From the NCBI GenBank assembly GCA_028281235.1, contig JANQKG010000001.1, positions 87,069 through 151,068 on the forward strand: a DNA stretch of 64,000 nt, read 5' to 3'. The DNA comes from Afifellaceae bacterium. GTDB taxonomy: Bacteria; Pseudomonadota; Alphaproteobacteria; Rhizobiales; Afifellaceae. Made by a program: the position numbers and the translations under genes. Under the pieces are notes generated by a model that searched no databases, was not told the origin of the DNA, and was given only the letters and a program-made list of their open reading frames with translations. Positions 30,048 through 38,907 of the stretch are shown one piece after another (position 1 is the first letter of the stretch; the number at the start of each line of letters is the position of its first letter).

Positions 30048-31106
30048 TTAGCCGTGATGCTCTGCGCCAAGCCCCTGGAACATGGCGCGGATGTCGATGG
30101 TGGATCGGTTGCCGAGATCGGCGTGGCAGCGATCGAGCCATTCTGCGGTGCGCTCACGGCCGATCTCAAAGAGGTGCTTCAGAAAGGCCCATTCGGCGTT
30201 GAACTTGGACGACGCGCCGAGCGGGTCGAGGCGGTCCTGCGCTTCTATGATGTGGACCTTCATCTGCTTGTATTCGTCCGGATCAAGCTTGCCCTCTTGA
30301 AGGAGCCGGCGCACGAAATCGATGGCGCGCAGCTCCTTCAGGAGGCTGCCGTTGAAGGTGATCTCGTTGACGCGATTCAGGATTTCGCGAGCCGTTTTGG
30401 GCGTGCCCTTCTTCTCCACCGGATTGATCTGCACGATCACGATGTCGGACGACGTGCTGCCCTCGAAGAAGGGAAAGAGCACCGGATTGCCCATATAGCC
30501 GCCATCCCAATAGGGAATGCCGTCGATCTCTACGGCCTGGAACACGAACGGCAGGCAGGCTGACGCCATGACCATATCGGCGGTCAGCTCGTCTTTCTTG
30601 AAGACGCGGATACGGCCGGTCTCGACGTTGGTTGCTGAGACAAACACCTTGATTGCGTCGCACGACCGCACGCGCTCGAAATCCACCCGCTCCTCGATCA
30701 GTTTGAGCAGTGGATTGTAGTTCAGCGGATTCAGCTCGTAGGGCGATGTGAGGCGGTGGAGCAGGTCGAAGAAGATGTAGCTCGGGCTGTGGTCCAGGCT
30801 CCAGTTGCCCATGAAGACGTCAATCGGACTGCGTGTGATCGGGTTGATGCGCGCCGCGTCGCTGACGGCGCGCCAGAAGACCTGAAGAGCTTCGCGCGCG
30901 CCATCCTCATCGTGCCGCATGATGCCATCGGCAACGACGACGGCATTCATCGCCCCGGCCGACGTGCCGCTGATGGCGTCGATGCGGATACGCCCGTCCT
31001 CAAGCAACTTGTCCAGGACGCCCCAGGTGAATGCGCCATGGGCGCCGCCGCCCTGGAGCGCCAGATTGATCGACTTTCTCGCCTTGTCCTTCGCCACGCT
31101 CGCCAT
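30048..31106 (-). CDS. Patatin-like phospholipase, second copy
   Basis: A 352-residue patatin with GGGAHG, GTSAG (nucleophile serine) and the DGGYMGNPVLF acid motif. It is of the common RssA/patatin-like type and has no signal peptide. It is not part of an operon. The open frame extends to 31271, but ATG 31106 gives an N-terminus (SVAKDKARKSINLALQGGG) typical of the family, whereas the extra residues upstream look noncoding. It is about 5 kb from the operonic patatin and is clearly diverged from it. Confidence 0.88.
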   Translation of the reverse strand: MASVAKDKARKSINLALQGGGAHGAFTWGVLDKLLEDGRIRIDAISGTSAGAMNAVVVADGIMRHDEDGAREALQVFWRAVSDAARINPITRSPIDVFMGNWSLDHSPSYIFFDLLHRLTSPYELNPLNYNPLLKLIEERVDFERVRSCDAIKVFVSATNVETGRIRVFKKDELTADMVMASACLPFVFQAVEIDGIPYWDGGYMGNPVLFPFFEGSTSSDIVIVQINPVEKKGTPKTAREILNRVNEITFNGSLLKELRAIDFVRRLLQEGKLDPDEYKQMKVHIIEAQDRLDPLGASSKFNAEWAFLKHLFEIGRERTAEWLDRCHADLGNRSTIDIRAMFQGLGAEHHG

Positions 31107-31314
31107 CGCTCGCCTGAGACTTTTCGGGAAGATTTGGTCGCGCGGCGCATATTCAAGGGGCGATGCGCTGCCCGGAGCCTGCTCGGTTTTGACTGAATCA
31201 AACCAGGCTCCCAGTCTGTTTTTACGCACATCCGGACGGATAAAGGGTGTACACTTATCCTGGACGTGCACTGGGACGATAACCCCATATCAATGCCCCA
31301 GTGACTACCTGCAT

Positions 31315-32826
31315 ATGGCGCGACGGCTTGGAGGTCACGGATTGAGCAGCCTGTCCGGCCAAGGCCCGCAAGGCCTATTGGCATCAACCGGTTCGAATTG
31401 GCGCGTCCGCTCGCGCATTGCTGAGTGGAGCGAGGCGCTTCACGAGCCCGTCAGCGCGCAATCCTTGGCGGCCTTTCGGATATCTTTCGGCCTCCTGATG
31501 ATGTGGGACGTCTGGCGCTTCATCAAATACACCCGCATTCAACGCTACTACGTCGAGCCTGAGTTCTTCTTCACCTTCTACGGTTTCAATTGGGTGAGGC
31601 CGCTTGCCGATCCCTTTCTCATGCATGCGGCGTGGCTCCTGGTCGGGGTTTTGGCCTTTATGGTCGTGCTGGGGCTCTTCTATCGCTTCGCCATCGTCGG
31701 CTTCACGGCACTGTTCACCTATTTCTTTCTTCTCGATAAGGCGCAGTACCTCAATCATTTCTACATGATCATTCTATTCGCCGGGCTACTCTGCCTGCTG
31801 CCGGCGAACCGCGCCTACGCACTCGACGCCTGGCTGTTTCCGCGCCGCCGGTCCGAAACCGTGCCGCGCTATTCGGTTTGGGCGCTTAGAACGCAGATGG
31901 AGATCATTCTCATCTATGCGGGCCTGGTCAAAATCTCCGAGGATTGGCTGAAGCTGGAGCCTCTTGGCATGTGGCTGCGCGTCTATGCCGACACGCTGCC
32001 GCTAGGCCATTTGCTCTATTCCGACTGGGTGATCGGGCTTGGCGCCTATGGCACGGTGCTTCTGCATGTGCTCGGCGCGCCGCTCCTTCTGTTCAAGCGA
32101 ACGCGGTTGCCGGTCTTTGTGGTCTATTGCTGCTTCCATATGAGCAATGCCTTTTTCTTCAACATCGGGATCTTTCCGTGGATGACGATCGCCGCCTCGA
32201 CGATCTTCTTCGCGCCGAACTGGCCTGAGCAATTCCTGCGCTGGCTTCTGCGGCCTTTCGGTTCGGCGCCGGTGCCGACGCAGAACGCCGCTCAGCCAGC
32301 GAACGGCCGGACCGTCATGTCCAGCTGGCTGATCGTCTTTCTGGTGGCGTGGATGGTGGTTCAGCTGCTCATCCCGCTTCGCTCCATGCTTTATTCAAGC
32401 GAGGTGCGGTGGGCCGGCGAAGGACACCGCTTCTCCTGGCGCATGCGCATCTACGACCGTCGGAAACGCGGGCATTTCGAGGTGGTCGGCGCGCATGACG
32501 GTCAGCGATGGGAGGTGAAGCCCACGGCGTTTTTGAGCCGGCGGCAGGCCCGCTCCATGCTCGGACGCCCGGACATGATCGTTCAGTTCTCGCATTACCT
32601 TGAGGACGTATGGGCAGAGCGGGGCTACGGCGATGTCGCGGTCTACGCGCATGTGGAGATGGCCTTGAACGGGCGCGAGTTTCAGCAGCTCATCAAGCCG
32701 GACATCGATCTCACGAACCGCATCACAAGCCCCTGGCAGACAGCGGATTACGTCACCGCGCTGACGACGCCCTTCACGCCCTGGGCGGAGCGCCAACATG
32801 CCGATTATGACGGGCCGACATGGTGA
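31315..32826 (+). CDS. HTTM-domain membrane protein (vitamin K-dependent carboxylase-like)
   Basis: A 503-residue protein of the HTTM group, related to the membrane part of vitamin K-dependent gamma-carboxylase. It shows SAQSLAAFRISFGLLMMWDV, at least eight hydrophobic segments, LNHFYMIILFAGLLCLLPAN (a conserved turn) and a soluble C-terminal domain from about residue 345. The ATG at 31315 is chosen since the frame upstream overlaps the divergent patatin gene. It overlaps the following DCC1-type gene by 7 bases; the two proteins occur together in many bacteria, with no defined reaction. Confidence 0.85.
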   Translation: MARRLGGHGLSSLSGQGPQGLLASTGSNWRVRSRIAEWSEALHEPVSAQSLAAFRISFGLLMMWDVWRFIKYTRIQRYYVEPEFFFTFYGFNWVRPLADPFLMHAAWLLVGVLAFMVVLGLFYRFAIVGFTALFTYFFLLDKAQYLNHFYMIILFAGLLCLLPANRAYALDAWLFPRRRSETVPRYSVWALRTQMEIILIYAGLVKISEDWLKLEPLGMWLRVYADTLPLGHLLYSDWVIGLGAYGTVLLHVLGAPLLLFKRTRLPVFVVYCCFHMSNAFFFNIGIFPWMTIAASTIFFAPNWPEQFLRWLLRPFGSAPVPTQNAAQPANGRTVMSSWLIVFLVAWMVVQLLIPLRSMLYSSEVRWAGEGHRFSWRMRIYDRRKRGHFEVVGAHDGQRWEVKPTAFLSRRQARSMLGRPDMIVQFSHYLEDVWAERGYGDVAVYAHVEMALNGREFQQLIKPDIDLTNRITSPWQTADYVTALTTPFTPWAERQHADYDGPTW

Positions 32827-33248
32827 GCCCTGAGCCTAACCGCGAGAGCGCGGCTGAGGACGCCGCGGCGGCGCCTCCCATCATCGTCTATGACGGCGAT
32901 TGTCCATTCTGCTCTGCTTATGTGCGGATGGTGAGGCTGCGTCGCACATTCGGAGCGATCCGGCTTGTCGATGCGCGCTCCGCGGAGCCCATCGTCTCAG
33001 AGATCAAGGCCGCCGGGTTCGATCTCGACAAGGGCATGGTCCTGATCCTCAACAACGAGCGCTATCACGGCGCGGAATGCATGCACCGCATCGCGCTCAT
33101 GAGCACGTCGAGCGGCCTCTTCAACCGGATCACCAAAGCGATCTTCACGTCGTCAAGATTGGCGCGCTGGCTCTATCCGGTTCTGGTGGGCGGACGAAAC
33201 GCAGTCCTGTTCATCCTGCGACGGCGTAAGATCAACGCTCCCGCTTGA
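32820..33248 (+). CDS. DCC1-like (DUF393) thioredoxin-fold protein
   Basis: A 142-residue protein with the family motif YDGDCPFC near residue 25, which resembles a thioredoxin-like CxxC site. The family is predicted to carry out thiol-disulfide exchange. It overlaps the HTTM gene, so the two are coupled. No signal peptide is visible; the C-terminus has a hydrophobic segment (WLYPVLVGGRNAVLFIL) that might bind the membrane. Confidence 0.87.
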   Translation: MVSPEPNRESAAEDAAAAPPIIVYDGDCPFCSAYVRMVRLRRTFGAIRLVDARSAEPIVSEIKAAGFDLDKGMVLILNNERYHGAECMHRIALMSTSSGLFNRITKAIFTSSRLARWLYPVLVGGRNAVLFILRRRKINAPA

Positions 33249-33319
33249 TCGTTGTGCTGCGCTGAGTATCGCGCTCCAAATGCAGCGAACCCACGGACCG
33301 AGCGACGCCCCCGCCCAAT

Positions 33320-33343
33320 AGTCGGCGCTCGGCTGTCTTTTTT
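33320..33343 (+). terminator. Rho-independent terminator after the HTTM-DCC1 genes
   Basis: A short stem (AGTCG, 5-base loop, CGGCT, one wobble pair) is followed within four bases by a run of six T (338-343). It lies 71 bases after the DCC1 stop, just before the tRNA remnant. Confidence 0.6.
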
Positions 33344-33351
33344 GTGGTGAT

Positions 33352-33410
33352 TGGCGCGCCGGAGAGGATTCGAACCCCTGACCCCCAGATTCGTAGTCTG
33401 CGCGACCACT
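33352..33410 (-). tRNA. 3' half of a tRNA-Arg(ACG) gene, probable attachment-site remnant
   Basis: On the minus strand the sequence holds an anticodon arm with loop CTACGAA (anticodon ACG, complement of 33392-33394), a variable loop GGGGGTC, a T-arm (AGGGG TTCGAAT CCTCT, with one G-T pair) and an acceptor 3' strand ending CCGGCGC-G-CCA at 33352. The matching 5' acceptor strand (GCGCCGG) and a proper D arm are absent to the right. So the gene is broken. This is the usual product of integration of a mobile element into a tRNA 3' end; the intact copy should lie at the other end of the element. Confidence 0.75.
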
Positions 33411-33797
33411 TGCTAAGTTTTTGTTGTAAATACTACTTTTTTCTCTCGTTCTGTGCATGTGTAAGAGAGTGTGTAAGAGCGCGTCCTTCCGCCGTTGCGC
33501 CTTGAATCGCATATCGCACCTTATGCTCTCCCCTCAATGCTTCCAACATCGCCCTTCACAAGTTCCAGGTGCGGTGCCGCGTTTCGGTCCCGACGAGCGC
33601 GCCCGATTGATATGATTTCAAGCACGTGAATGCGGCATCGTCCGTCTGCCCAGTCCTGCGTTTGTTCATACGCTTAACTGCTTCCTCCTTCGTCAATTCG
33701 GGTCCCAGACATCGCGGGAGCCTTTGCCCTGCGATTTTGGTGGGTGGGGCCATAAAGGCCCGGATGGTCCGGGCCCCGAAAAAGACAGGAGGCAACA
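33411..33797. other. Gene-poor left edge of the island
   Basis: About 390 bases follow the tRNA remnant without a convincing gene. A perfect 8-bp hairpin (GGCCCGGA, TGG, TCCGGGCC) at 33757-33775 precedes the ribosome site of the next small gene and could affect its translation. Confidence 0.45.
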
Positions 33798-33992
33798 ATG
33801 AGACTTTTCACAACTTCAGAACTGGCCCGCCAAACCGACGCCGAACTAAGCGCCCTTTTCAATCAGTGCAATCTGGCACTGGTCAGGGCCAAGCCGCTTA
33901 GCCGCGATTGGAACATCGCTTCGGCCAATGTCGAAACCATCCTGCGGGTGAGAAAGCAGCGCACTCAACTCTACAAGCCGCGCTGGCTGTAA
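33798..33992 (+). CDS. Small hypothetical protein
   Basis: A 64-residue protein (MRLFTTSELARQTDAELS) preceded by an excellent ribosome site, AGGAGG, at good spacing. The composition (many R, L, N; helix-turn-helix-sized) might suit a DNA- or protein-binding accessory factor, but I recognise no domain. Short proteins with this kind of start occur in mobile elements of alphaproteobacteria. Confidence 0.6.
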   Translation: MRLFTTSELARQTDAELSALFNQCNLALVRAKPLSRDWNIASANVETILRVRKQRTQLYKPRWL

Positions 33993-34050
33993 GACCGTGC
34001 GCGACGTGACGGTCGCGGCTGCAATTGCTGTCGGAAGCCCGCCGCAGGTT

Positions 34051-34653
34051 CTATCGTGCCTTTTCAGGGTCGCGCTCCTTTACATGCTCGTATCCAGCCT
34101 CCTTCTGCACAGCACGGCTAAAGGCCCGCTGCCAGGAGGGATCACGCGCAGCCTTGCCGAACTCTTCTGCGTGCTCCCGGCTGCGCTCGGCCCGCCTCAG
34201 GAAGTCATCTCGCTCGCGTTGCTGCGTATCCTTGAGCAGGGTCCGCGCCTTTTCATGCTCGCGCCGCACGTCTCTTTGCGCCTTGTCACGGGCCAGCCGG
34301 AGTTCGCGTGCATAGTGCTGCGTTGCGCGGGTCTGACCCCCTGCAACAAAGTCCCCGACTGCGGAGGCAAGATCCTGCCGGTCTTTCAGAGAATGGCGGT
34401 GCGCGTTGTGCCGCAGATGCGGCTCCCTATTCGGGAGGAGGCGCCCGCGCATCCGCTCGGCGATCGCTTCACGCTGCCCGCGCCGCTGTTTGTCCACTAG
34501 CTCTTTTGCCTGGGTCTCGTGCAGCTGGCGCTGCTGCTTTAAGGATTCGCGCTGCTGCGGCGTGAGCGCTGCAATCAGGCGCTGCCGCCGCGCCTCGTCG
34601 CTCTCGCGCGCCAGGTCGAAGGCGGGACCGGCGGGATGCCGGGGTTCTTCCAT
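34051..34653 (-). CDS. Highly charged helical protein encoded after the relaxase
   Basis: A 200-residue protein, rich in Arg, Glu, Gln and Ala and probably almost wholly alpha-helical (RQRLIAALTPQQRESLKQQR and REHEKARTLLKDTQQRERD). It starts at ATG 34653 and follows the relaxase gene on the same strand with an 87-base gap. Its composition resembles the coiled-coil relaxase tail, so it may be a relaxosome accessory protein or a detached relaxase domain; this is inference. Confidence 0.6.
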   Translation of the reverse strand: MEEPRHPAGPAFDLARESDEARRQRLIAALTPQQRESLKQQRQLHETQAKELVDKQRRGQREAIAERMRGRLLPNREPHLRHNAHRHSLKDRQDLASAVGDFVAGGQTRATQHYARELRLARDKAQRDVRREHEKARTLLKDTQQRERDDFLRRAERSREHAEEFGKAARDPSWQRAFSRAVQKEAGYEHVKERDPEKAR

Positions 34654-34740
34654 CAAAGCCCCTCACGGCTCGCGCCATGCCGCATCCGCCATCATCCTAC
34701 AACCACAGCGGCAGATGCCAAGCCTTGAAGTCAGCTGTGG

Positions 34741-36234
34741 TCACCTCTCACGGTCGCGGTCGATGTCCCGCCCCCCGGAGCGGCGCTTCGCTTCTTTCGC
34801 CGCCGCGCGCTTCATCGCCTGCGCAAAGCCGCTCTCAATACCAAGCGGCCCCCTATCCTCGCGCTGCTGCCAGCCTGCGATCTTCTTCTCGGCAATCTGC
34901 CGCGCATGCTCGCGCTCGATCTCGCGTTGCTGTCGATCCCGCTCCGCTGCCTGTGCCGCATCGGCGTGTCGTTCCTTTATGTGCAAGAGGCTCGCGCGGC
35001 GCTTTTGCTGCTCGGCGTCAATCAAGGTCGCATAGCGGGTTCGCACTACTCTCTCCGCAGACGCGCGCGCGCTCACGTATCGCCTTGTCAGCGCCTTGCG
35101 CGCCTGCTGGTGCTCTGACGAAAGCAGCTTACGCGCGGCCTCCTGCCGGCGGCGAGTGATGCCGGTGATATCGAGCAGCCGTAGCAACCGCATACGAAGG
35201 CGGCTTTGCCTGTCCTTCAGAGCCGCCCGCTCTTTACGTTGAGCTTCGCGCATCGCATCGCGCCGCGGATTGAACTTCCGGCGGACACGCTCGGTCGCGC
35301 CTCGTCGCTCCTCATCCCGCCGCGCCCGCAGACCCCTGATCCGGTCCAGAGAGAGCCGGGAAGCTGTCCGCCTTTCAGCTGAGCGCGCGCGCTGCTCGGC
35401 CACAAGCCGTTCCTCAAGCGCGCGGTCCCGAGCAAGTTCGTCCTTTTCAAACTGCGCCCATACTGCGGTGACCCGATTCTTCGAGCGCGCGGCACGCTCC
35501 AGATTGAGATCGACAATATGGGCGTTGAATTCCCGCCGCGTGCGGCCCCGGTCGATCGACGGGTAATCGATCAGCCTGCCGGCGCCGTTGATACGCCGCT
35601 GTGACTCCGGCCGCTTCACGGTGCCGTCGATATGTCGCGCCCGCGGCCCTTCATGGATTCCGGCCTGGCGCTTCTCGCCTTGCGCCACGAGCGTCCTTCG
35701 GTCGATCCGCGCCCCGATCCCGGCCGATGCCAGCGCCTCGTTACAGACCGTTTCCCAACGCTCGCGAATCCACTCTACCGCCTTTGGTCCCGGCAGCTCT
35801 GCCCTGCGGCGATCACGGGCGCTGTCGGACAGCCGCAGGACGCGCCGTTTCGTTTCGATATCCCGGTCATGAACGGCAATATGGACGTGCGGATTGTGCG
35901 CATCCTTGCCGCGCTGATGGATCGCGGCGAGCCAAGGCACACGCCCCCCTGTCAGCTCGGCCATAAACGCTTCTACCAGGGCGGCGCGCTGTTCCTCGTC
36001 CAGCTCATGCGGCAGTGCAATACGCAGCTTGTCGATGACGCGCCCGTTCTTGCGCATGGACCGCTCGGCCGCGTCGATCCAGTTGCGGGCGGCGCGGTAC
36101 TCGTAAGGCATGTGTTCGGACAAGAGGACCGGATCGGCGTCCGGGCGACCGATGTAGCGGATATGGGCGCCCGCCGTGCCGGGCGCATGTGTGGTCCGTC
36201 CGATGCTCTTCAGGTTGCAGCTGTAGATCGCCAC
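34741..36234 (-). CDS. mobA: MobA/MobL-family relaxase
   Basis: Nicks the transfer origin and leads DNA through the coupling protein. The N-terminal 200 residues show a Tyr near Y4 and Y27, the sequence RNGRVIDKLRIALPHELDEEQR and the metal-binding histidine motif HNPHVHIAVHDRD, typical of MobA/MobL. The remaining 300 residues form an Arg-rich coiled coil of unknown use. The start lies close to the hairpin cluster at 36341-36458. The gene is uninterrupted. Confidence 0.88.
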   Translation of the reverse strand: MAIYSCNLKSIGRTTHAPGTAGAHIRYIGRPDADPVLLSEHMPYEYRAARNWIDAAERSMRKNGRVIDKLRIALPHELDEEQRAALVEAFMAELTGGRVPWLAAIHQRGKDAHNPHVHIAVHDRDIETKRRVLRLSDSARDRRRAELPGPKAVEWIRERWETVCNEALASAGIGARIDRRTLVAQGEKRQAGIHEGPRARHIDGTVKRPESQRRINGAGRLIDYPSIDRGRTRREFNAHIVDLNLERAARSKNRVTAVWAQFEKDELARDRALEERLVAEQRARSAERRTASRLSLDRIRGLRARRDEERRGATERVRRKFNPRRDAMREAQRKERAALKDRQSRLRMRLLRLLDITGITRRRQEAARKLLSSEHQQARKALTRRYVSARASAERVVRTRYATLIDAEQQKRRASLLHIKERHADAAQAAERDRQQREIEREHARQIAEKKIAGWQQREDRGPLGIESGFAQAMKRAAAKEAKRRSGGRDIDRDRER

Positions 36235-36340
36235 GAGCGGACGCGGTCCTGCACTTGTCCCGCCCGCAAGCGGGTTGGCGCCGCATCATGGGTTTAAATT
36301 GTGAAGCTGTCCGCCTTCAGCCCCGCGCTTCGTTCCGTGG

Positions 36341-36458
36341 GCCATCGCACCCGGCGATGGCTTCGCCGCCAGGCGAAAGGGGGACGCCACGCGGCGGGGC
36401 CCGCACGGGCCCCAGGAGCATGGCGCACGGGTTTTCAAGGAAAACCCAAAAGTGCGCC
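36341..36458. other. Candidate origin of transfer: cluster of four hairpins
   Basis: The 537-base gap between the divergent relaxase and coupling-protein genes contains four perfect inverted repeats in 118 bases: GCCATCGC/GCGATGGC (36341-36361, 5-base loop), TTCGCC/GGCGAA (36362-36377), GGGGCCC/GGGCCCC (36396-36413) and a nested structure GGCGCAC + GGGTTTTC / GAAAACCC + GTGCGCC (36422-36458). Such dense repeats next to a relaxase gene are characteristic of oriT regions. The nic site itself cannot be placed. The rest of the gap (36459-36771) is more AT-rich and may hold the promoters of both genes. Confidence 0.55.
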
Positions 36459-36771
36459 CTCCACACGGAATAAATTTGCATGAGCATCGGGAGGTGACAA
36501 GTGGAGTGAATGTCACGCCATAATCTTGATGGGGAGTCTGCCGCGATTTCTGCTTAATCTTAGCCCTTCGGGTAGATTCATATCTACATCATACGGGTTG
36601 TGAGGCGACGTTTTGCCTTCACTAGGGGAGTGTTTTTTTGATTGAACTTTTTACGATGTTGAGAAACTATCCTTGATTGCATAATAAACTCTGCGCGCGG
36701 AATGTTGCCCGCGCCGGTGGTGTGATTGCAGGGCGTGCGGCGGCCCCTGCCCGGACAAAGGGCGGAATGGG

Positions 36772-38310
36772 GTGACGGTTCTAGAGGACCTGCCGCGGGG
36801 TGTGCGCAGCCGCCGGCTTACCGAACAGCAAACGCCGCTTTCGGCCTGGATCGATCCCGAGCAGATCGGCCAGAGCGCTGCACTGCGATACGGCCCCTCG
36901 AAGATCTTCCTTGGCGTTGTCGGCGGCACGGTGAGCGATGACGGCAGCGAGCCGTATGTAACCGGCGGCTGCCCGATCGGAATCGGCGATGACCGCCATG
37001 CGGTGCTGTGCGCGGGCTCGCGCGCCGGCAAGGGGCGATCCTGCCTGGTTCCGACGTTGCTGGACTATGAGGGCGCTGTGCTGGCGCTCGACCCCAAGGG
37101 GGAGCTTGCGAACCTCACCGCCCGCCGACGCGCAGAACGCGGCCAGCGGGTCTGCATCGTCGATCCGTTCGGCGTGAGCGCTACCCGGCTCTCCGACCTG
37201 CATGCCGGCTACAATCCGCTGGCGCTCCTAAAGCCGGACAGCCCGTCGCTAATCGTCGATGCCGGACTGATTGCTGACGCGCTTGTGGTTGCCAGTCCGA
37301 ATGCCCGCGATCCGCACTGGGACGAAAGCGCGCGCAATCTGATCGAGGGGCTGATTCTGCATGTCGCAACCTATCCGGCCTATGAAGGGCAGCGGCATCT
37401 TGTGACGGTGCGCGACCAGCTCAAGCGCGTTCTTGAGCGGATAGAGGTGGCACCTTCCGATTTCGAGGGCCCGCCGCCTTACCGGCTGCGGACCGAAATG
37501 CTGCACAATGCAGAACTCTGCGCCAATAACCCTGACCTTGCCGGCGCGCTCGAGGGCGCGGAAACCGAATTCTACGACAAAGGGGAGCGTGAACGGGCCG
37601 CCGTGTTATCGGTGGCACTGCGCAACACCAAGTTCCTTGACTATCCCGAACTGCGCCATTCGCTCGCGCGTCATGATTTCGATCTGTCGGAGCTAAAGAC
37701 CGGAGCGGGCGGGCTCACCGTCTATCTGTGCCTGCCGGCGGGGCGGATGGCGACCTGTAACAGGTGGTTCCGGCTTTTCGTCAACCTCGCCGTGGAAGCG
37801 ATGGAACACGAGCGCGTGAAGCCCGCGATCCCGGTGCTCGAGGAATTCCACGTCCTCGGATACATGCAGCAGCTTGAGGCGGCCGCGGCGCTTGTCGCGG
37901 GCTTCGGCATGAGGCTGCTCATTGTCCTGCAGGACCTGACGCAGCTCAAGCGCCACTACAAAGACGGCTGGGAGACCTTCCTCGGCAACGCCGGGATGAT
38001 GGTCTTCTTCGGCAACAACGACATGACGACGCTGGACTACATCAGCAAGCGCTGCGGCGAGACCTCGCTGATCGTCGAACGCGCGAGCCAGATCACGACC
38101 AGGCAGCGCACGGAGGGCGCGACCGGCGCGTCATGGTCGGTCGAGGTGCGCCCGCTTCTGACGGCCGAAGAAGCAAGCCGCTTTCTTGGACGCGACGACC
38201 GCGCCCAGCGCCAGCTGATCATCCGCAGCGGTTTGCCGCCGGCAATGATCCAGCGCGTCAAATACGACAAGCACGAGCTCTTTGCGGGAAAGTACGAGCC
38301 TGCTGAATAG
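36772..38310 (+). CDS. VirD4/TraG-type coupling ATPase lacking membrane helices
   Basis: A 512-residue type IV secretion coupling protein. Walker A is GSRAGKGRS at residues 82-90, the Walker B region PVLEEFHVLG (with the family's acidic pair), and the conserved NPL and LPAGRMATCNRWFR segments are present. VirD4 proteins usually have two N-terminal membrane helices; none is seen here, and the first 40 residues are polar. The start is a GTG at 36772. The next gene encodes a membrane protein with little spacing, which could serve as the missing anchor. Confidence 0.87.
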   Translation: MTVLEDLPRGVRSRRLTEQQTPLSAWIDPEQIGQSAALRYGPSKIFLGVVGGTVSDDGSEPYVTGGCPIGIGDDRHAVLCAGSRAGKGRSCLVPTLLDYEGAVLALDPKGELANLTARRRAERGQRVCIVDPFGVSATRLSDLHAGYNPLALLKPDSPSLIVDAGLIADALVVASPNARDPHWDESARNLIEGLILHVATYPAYEGQRHLVTVRDQLKRVLERIEVAPSDFEGPPPYRLRTEMLHNAELCANNPDLAGALEGAETEFYDKGERERAAVLSVALRNTKFLDYPELRHSLARHDFDLSELKTGAGGLTVYLCLPAGRMATCNRWFRLFVNLAVEAMEHERVKPAIPVLEEFHVLGYMQQLEAAAALVAGFGMRLLIVLQDLTQLKRHYKDGWETFLGNAGMMVFFGNNDMTTLDYISKRCGETSLIVERASQITTRQRTEGATGASWSVEVRPLLTAEEASRFLGRDDRAQRQLIIRSGLPPAMIQRVKYDKHELFAGKYEPAE

Positions 38311-38322
38311 GGAGAAAGGACA

Positions 38323-38895
38323 ATGTTCGGACAAAAAGTGGAGAAAGCGCAACTGGACTGGCCACGCGACAAGGTCGACCTCAAGAAGGGTCATGTGGAC
38401 ATCACCGGGGAGTACCCGCGGCTGCGCCACGAGATGATCCTCGTCCTGTCCGCCTTTGTCGCGTTCGCTGCCAGCCTGGCGTTTGTCGGTCTGCTCGCCT
38501 TCCTGTTTGCAGTGCTCGTGCCGCTCCTTTTGCGGCCGGTCATCATGAAAAAACTTGATGTCCGCATCGGACCGGAAATCATCCGGGTCGGCGGAAAGCG
38601 CTACGACCGGAGCGCGCAGCCGGAGTTTCGCGTCGACCATCATCACCGCGCCTTTTTGCCGGACTCCGACGACCTGTACCGACATGCTCTGGAAGTTGTC
38701 ATGCAATACGGCGAGAAGCGGATTGCCATCGCCGAGATGCGCATGAAAGAAAGGCCAAAGGCCGAGGCGCTGGCCCTTAGGCTCCAGGTCTGGTGCCGGG
38801 ACTTCGATCGCGCGATGGCGCAGGCTCAAAAGGACGCCGGCCCCGACACCGAGCCAGCGAAGGGCGATTTCGGGCCCGAGCCAGACGTTCGTTAA
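38323..38895 (+). CDS. Membrane protein paired with the coupling ATPase
   Basis: A 190-residue protein with an N-terminal soluble segment, a hydrophobic hairpin (about residues 38-73, two helices separated by a short turn) and a C-terminal soluble domain of about 115 residues. No family is recognised. It starts 12 bases after the coupling protein stop, with GGGAGAAAGGAC before the ATG, so the two are coexpressed. A role as membrane partner of the soluble coupling ATPase is inferred. Confidence 0.65.
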   Translation: MFGQKVEKAQLDWPRDKVDLKKGHVDITGEYPRLRHEMILVLSAFVAFAASLAFVGLLAFLFAVLVPLLLRPVIMKKLDVRIGPEIIRVGGKRYDRSAQPEFRVDHHHRAFLPDSDDLYRHALEVVMQYGEKRIAIAEMRMKERPKAEALALRLQVWCRDFDRAMAQAQKDAGPDTEPAKGDFGPEPDVR

Positions 38896-38907
38896 TGGAT
38901 TGTGGTG

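Noticed and set aside
30919..31314. Upstream extension of the HTTM frame
   Set aside because: It overlaps the divergent patatin gene and has no membrane-protein character. ATG 31315 is a better start.
33556..33798. An 80-residue minus-strand frame just right of the tRNA remnant
   Set aside because: No ribosome site, no recognisable domain, and it overlaps the hairpin and the leader of the plus-strand small gene.
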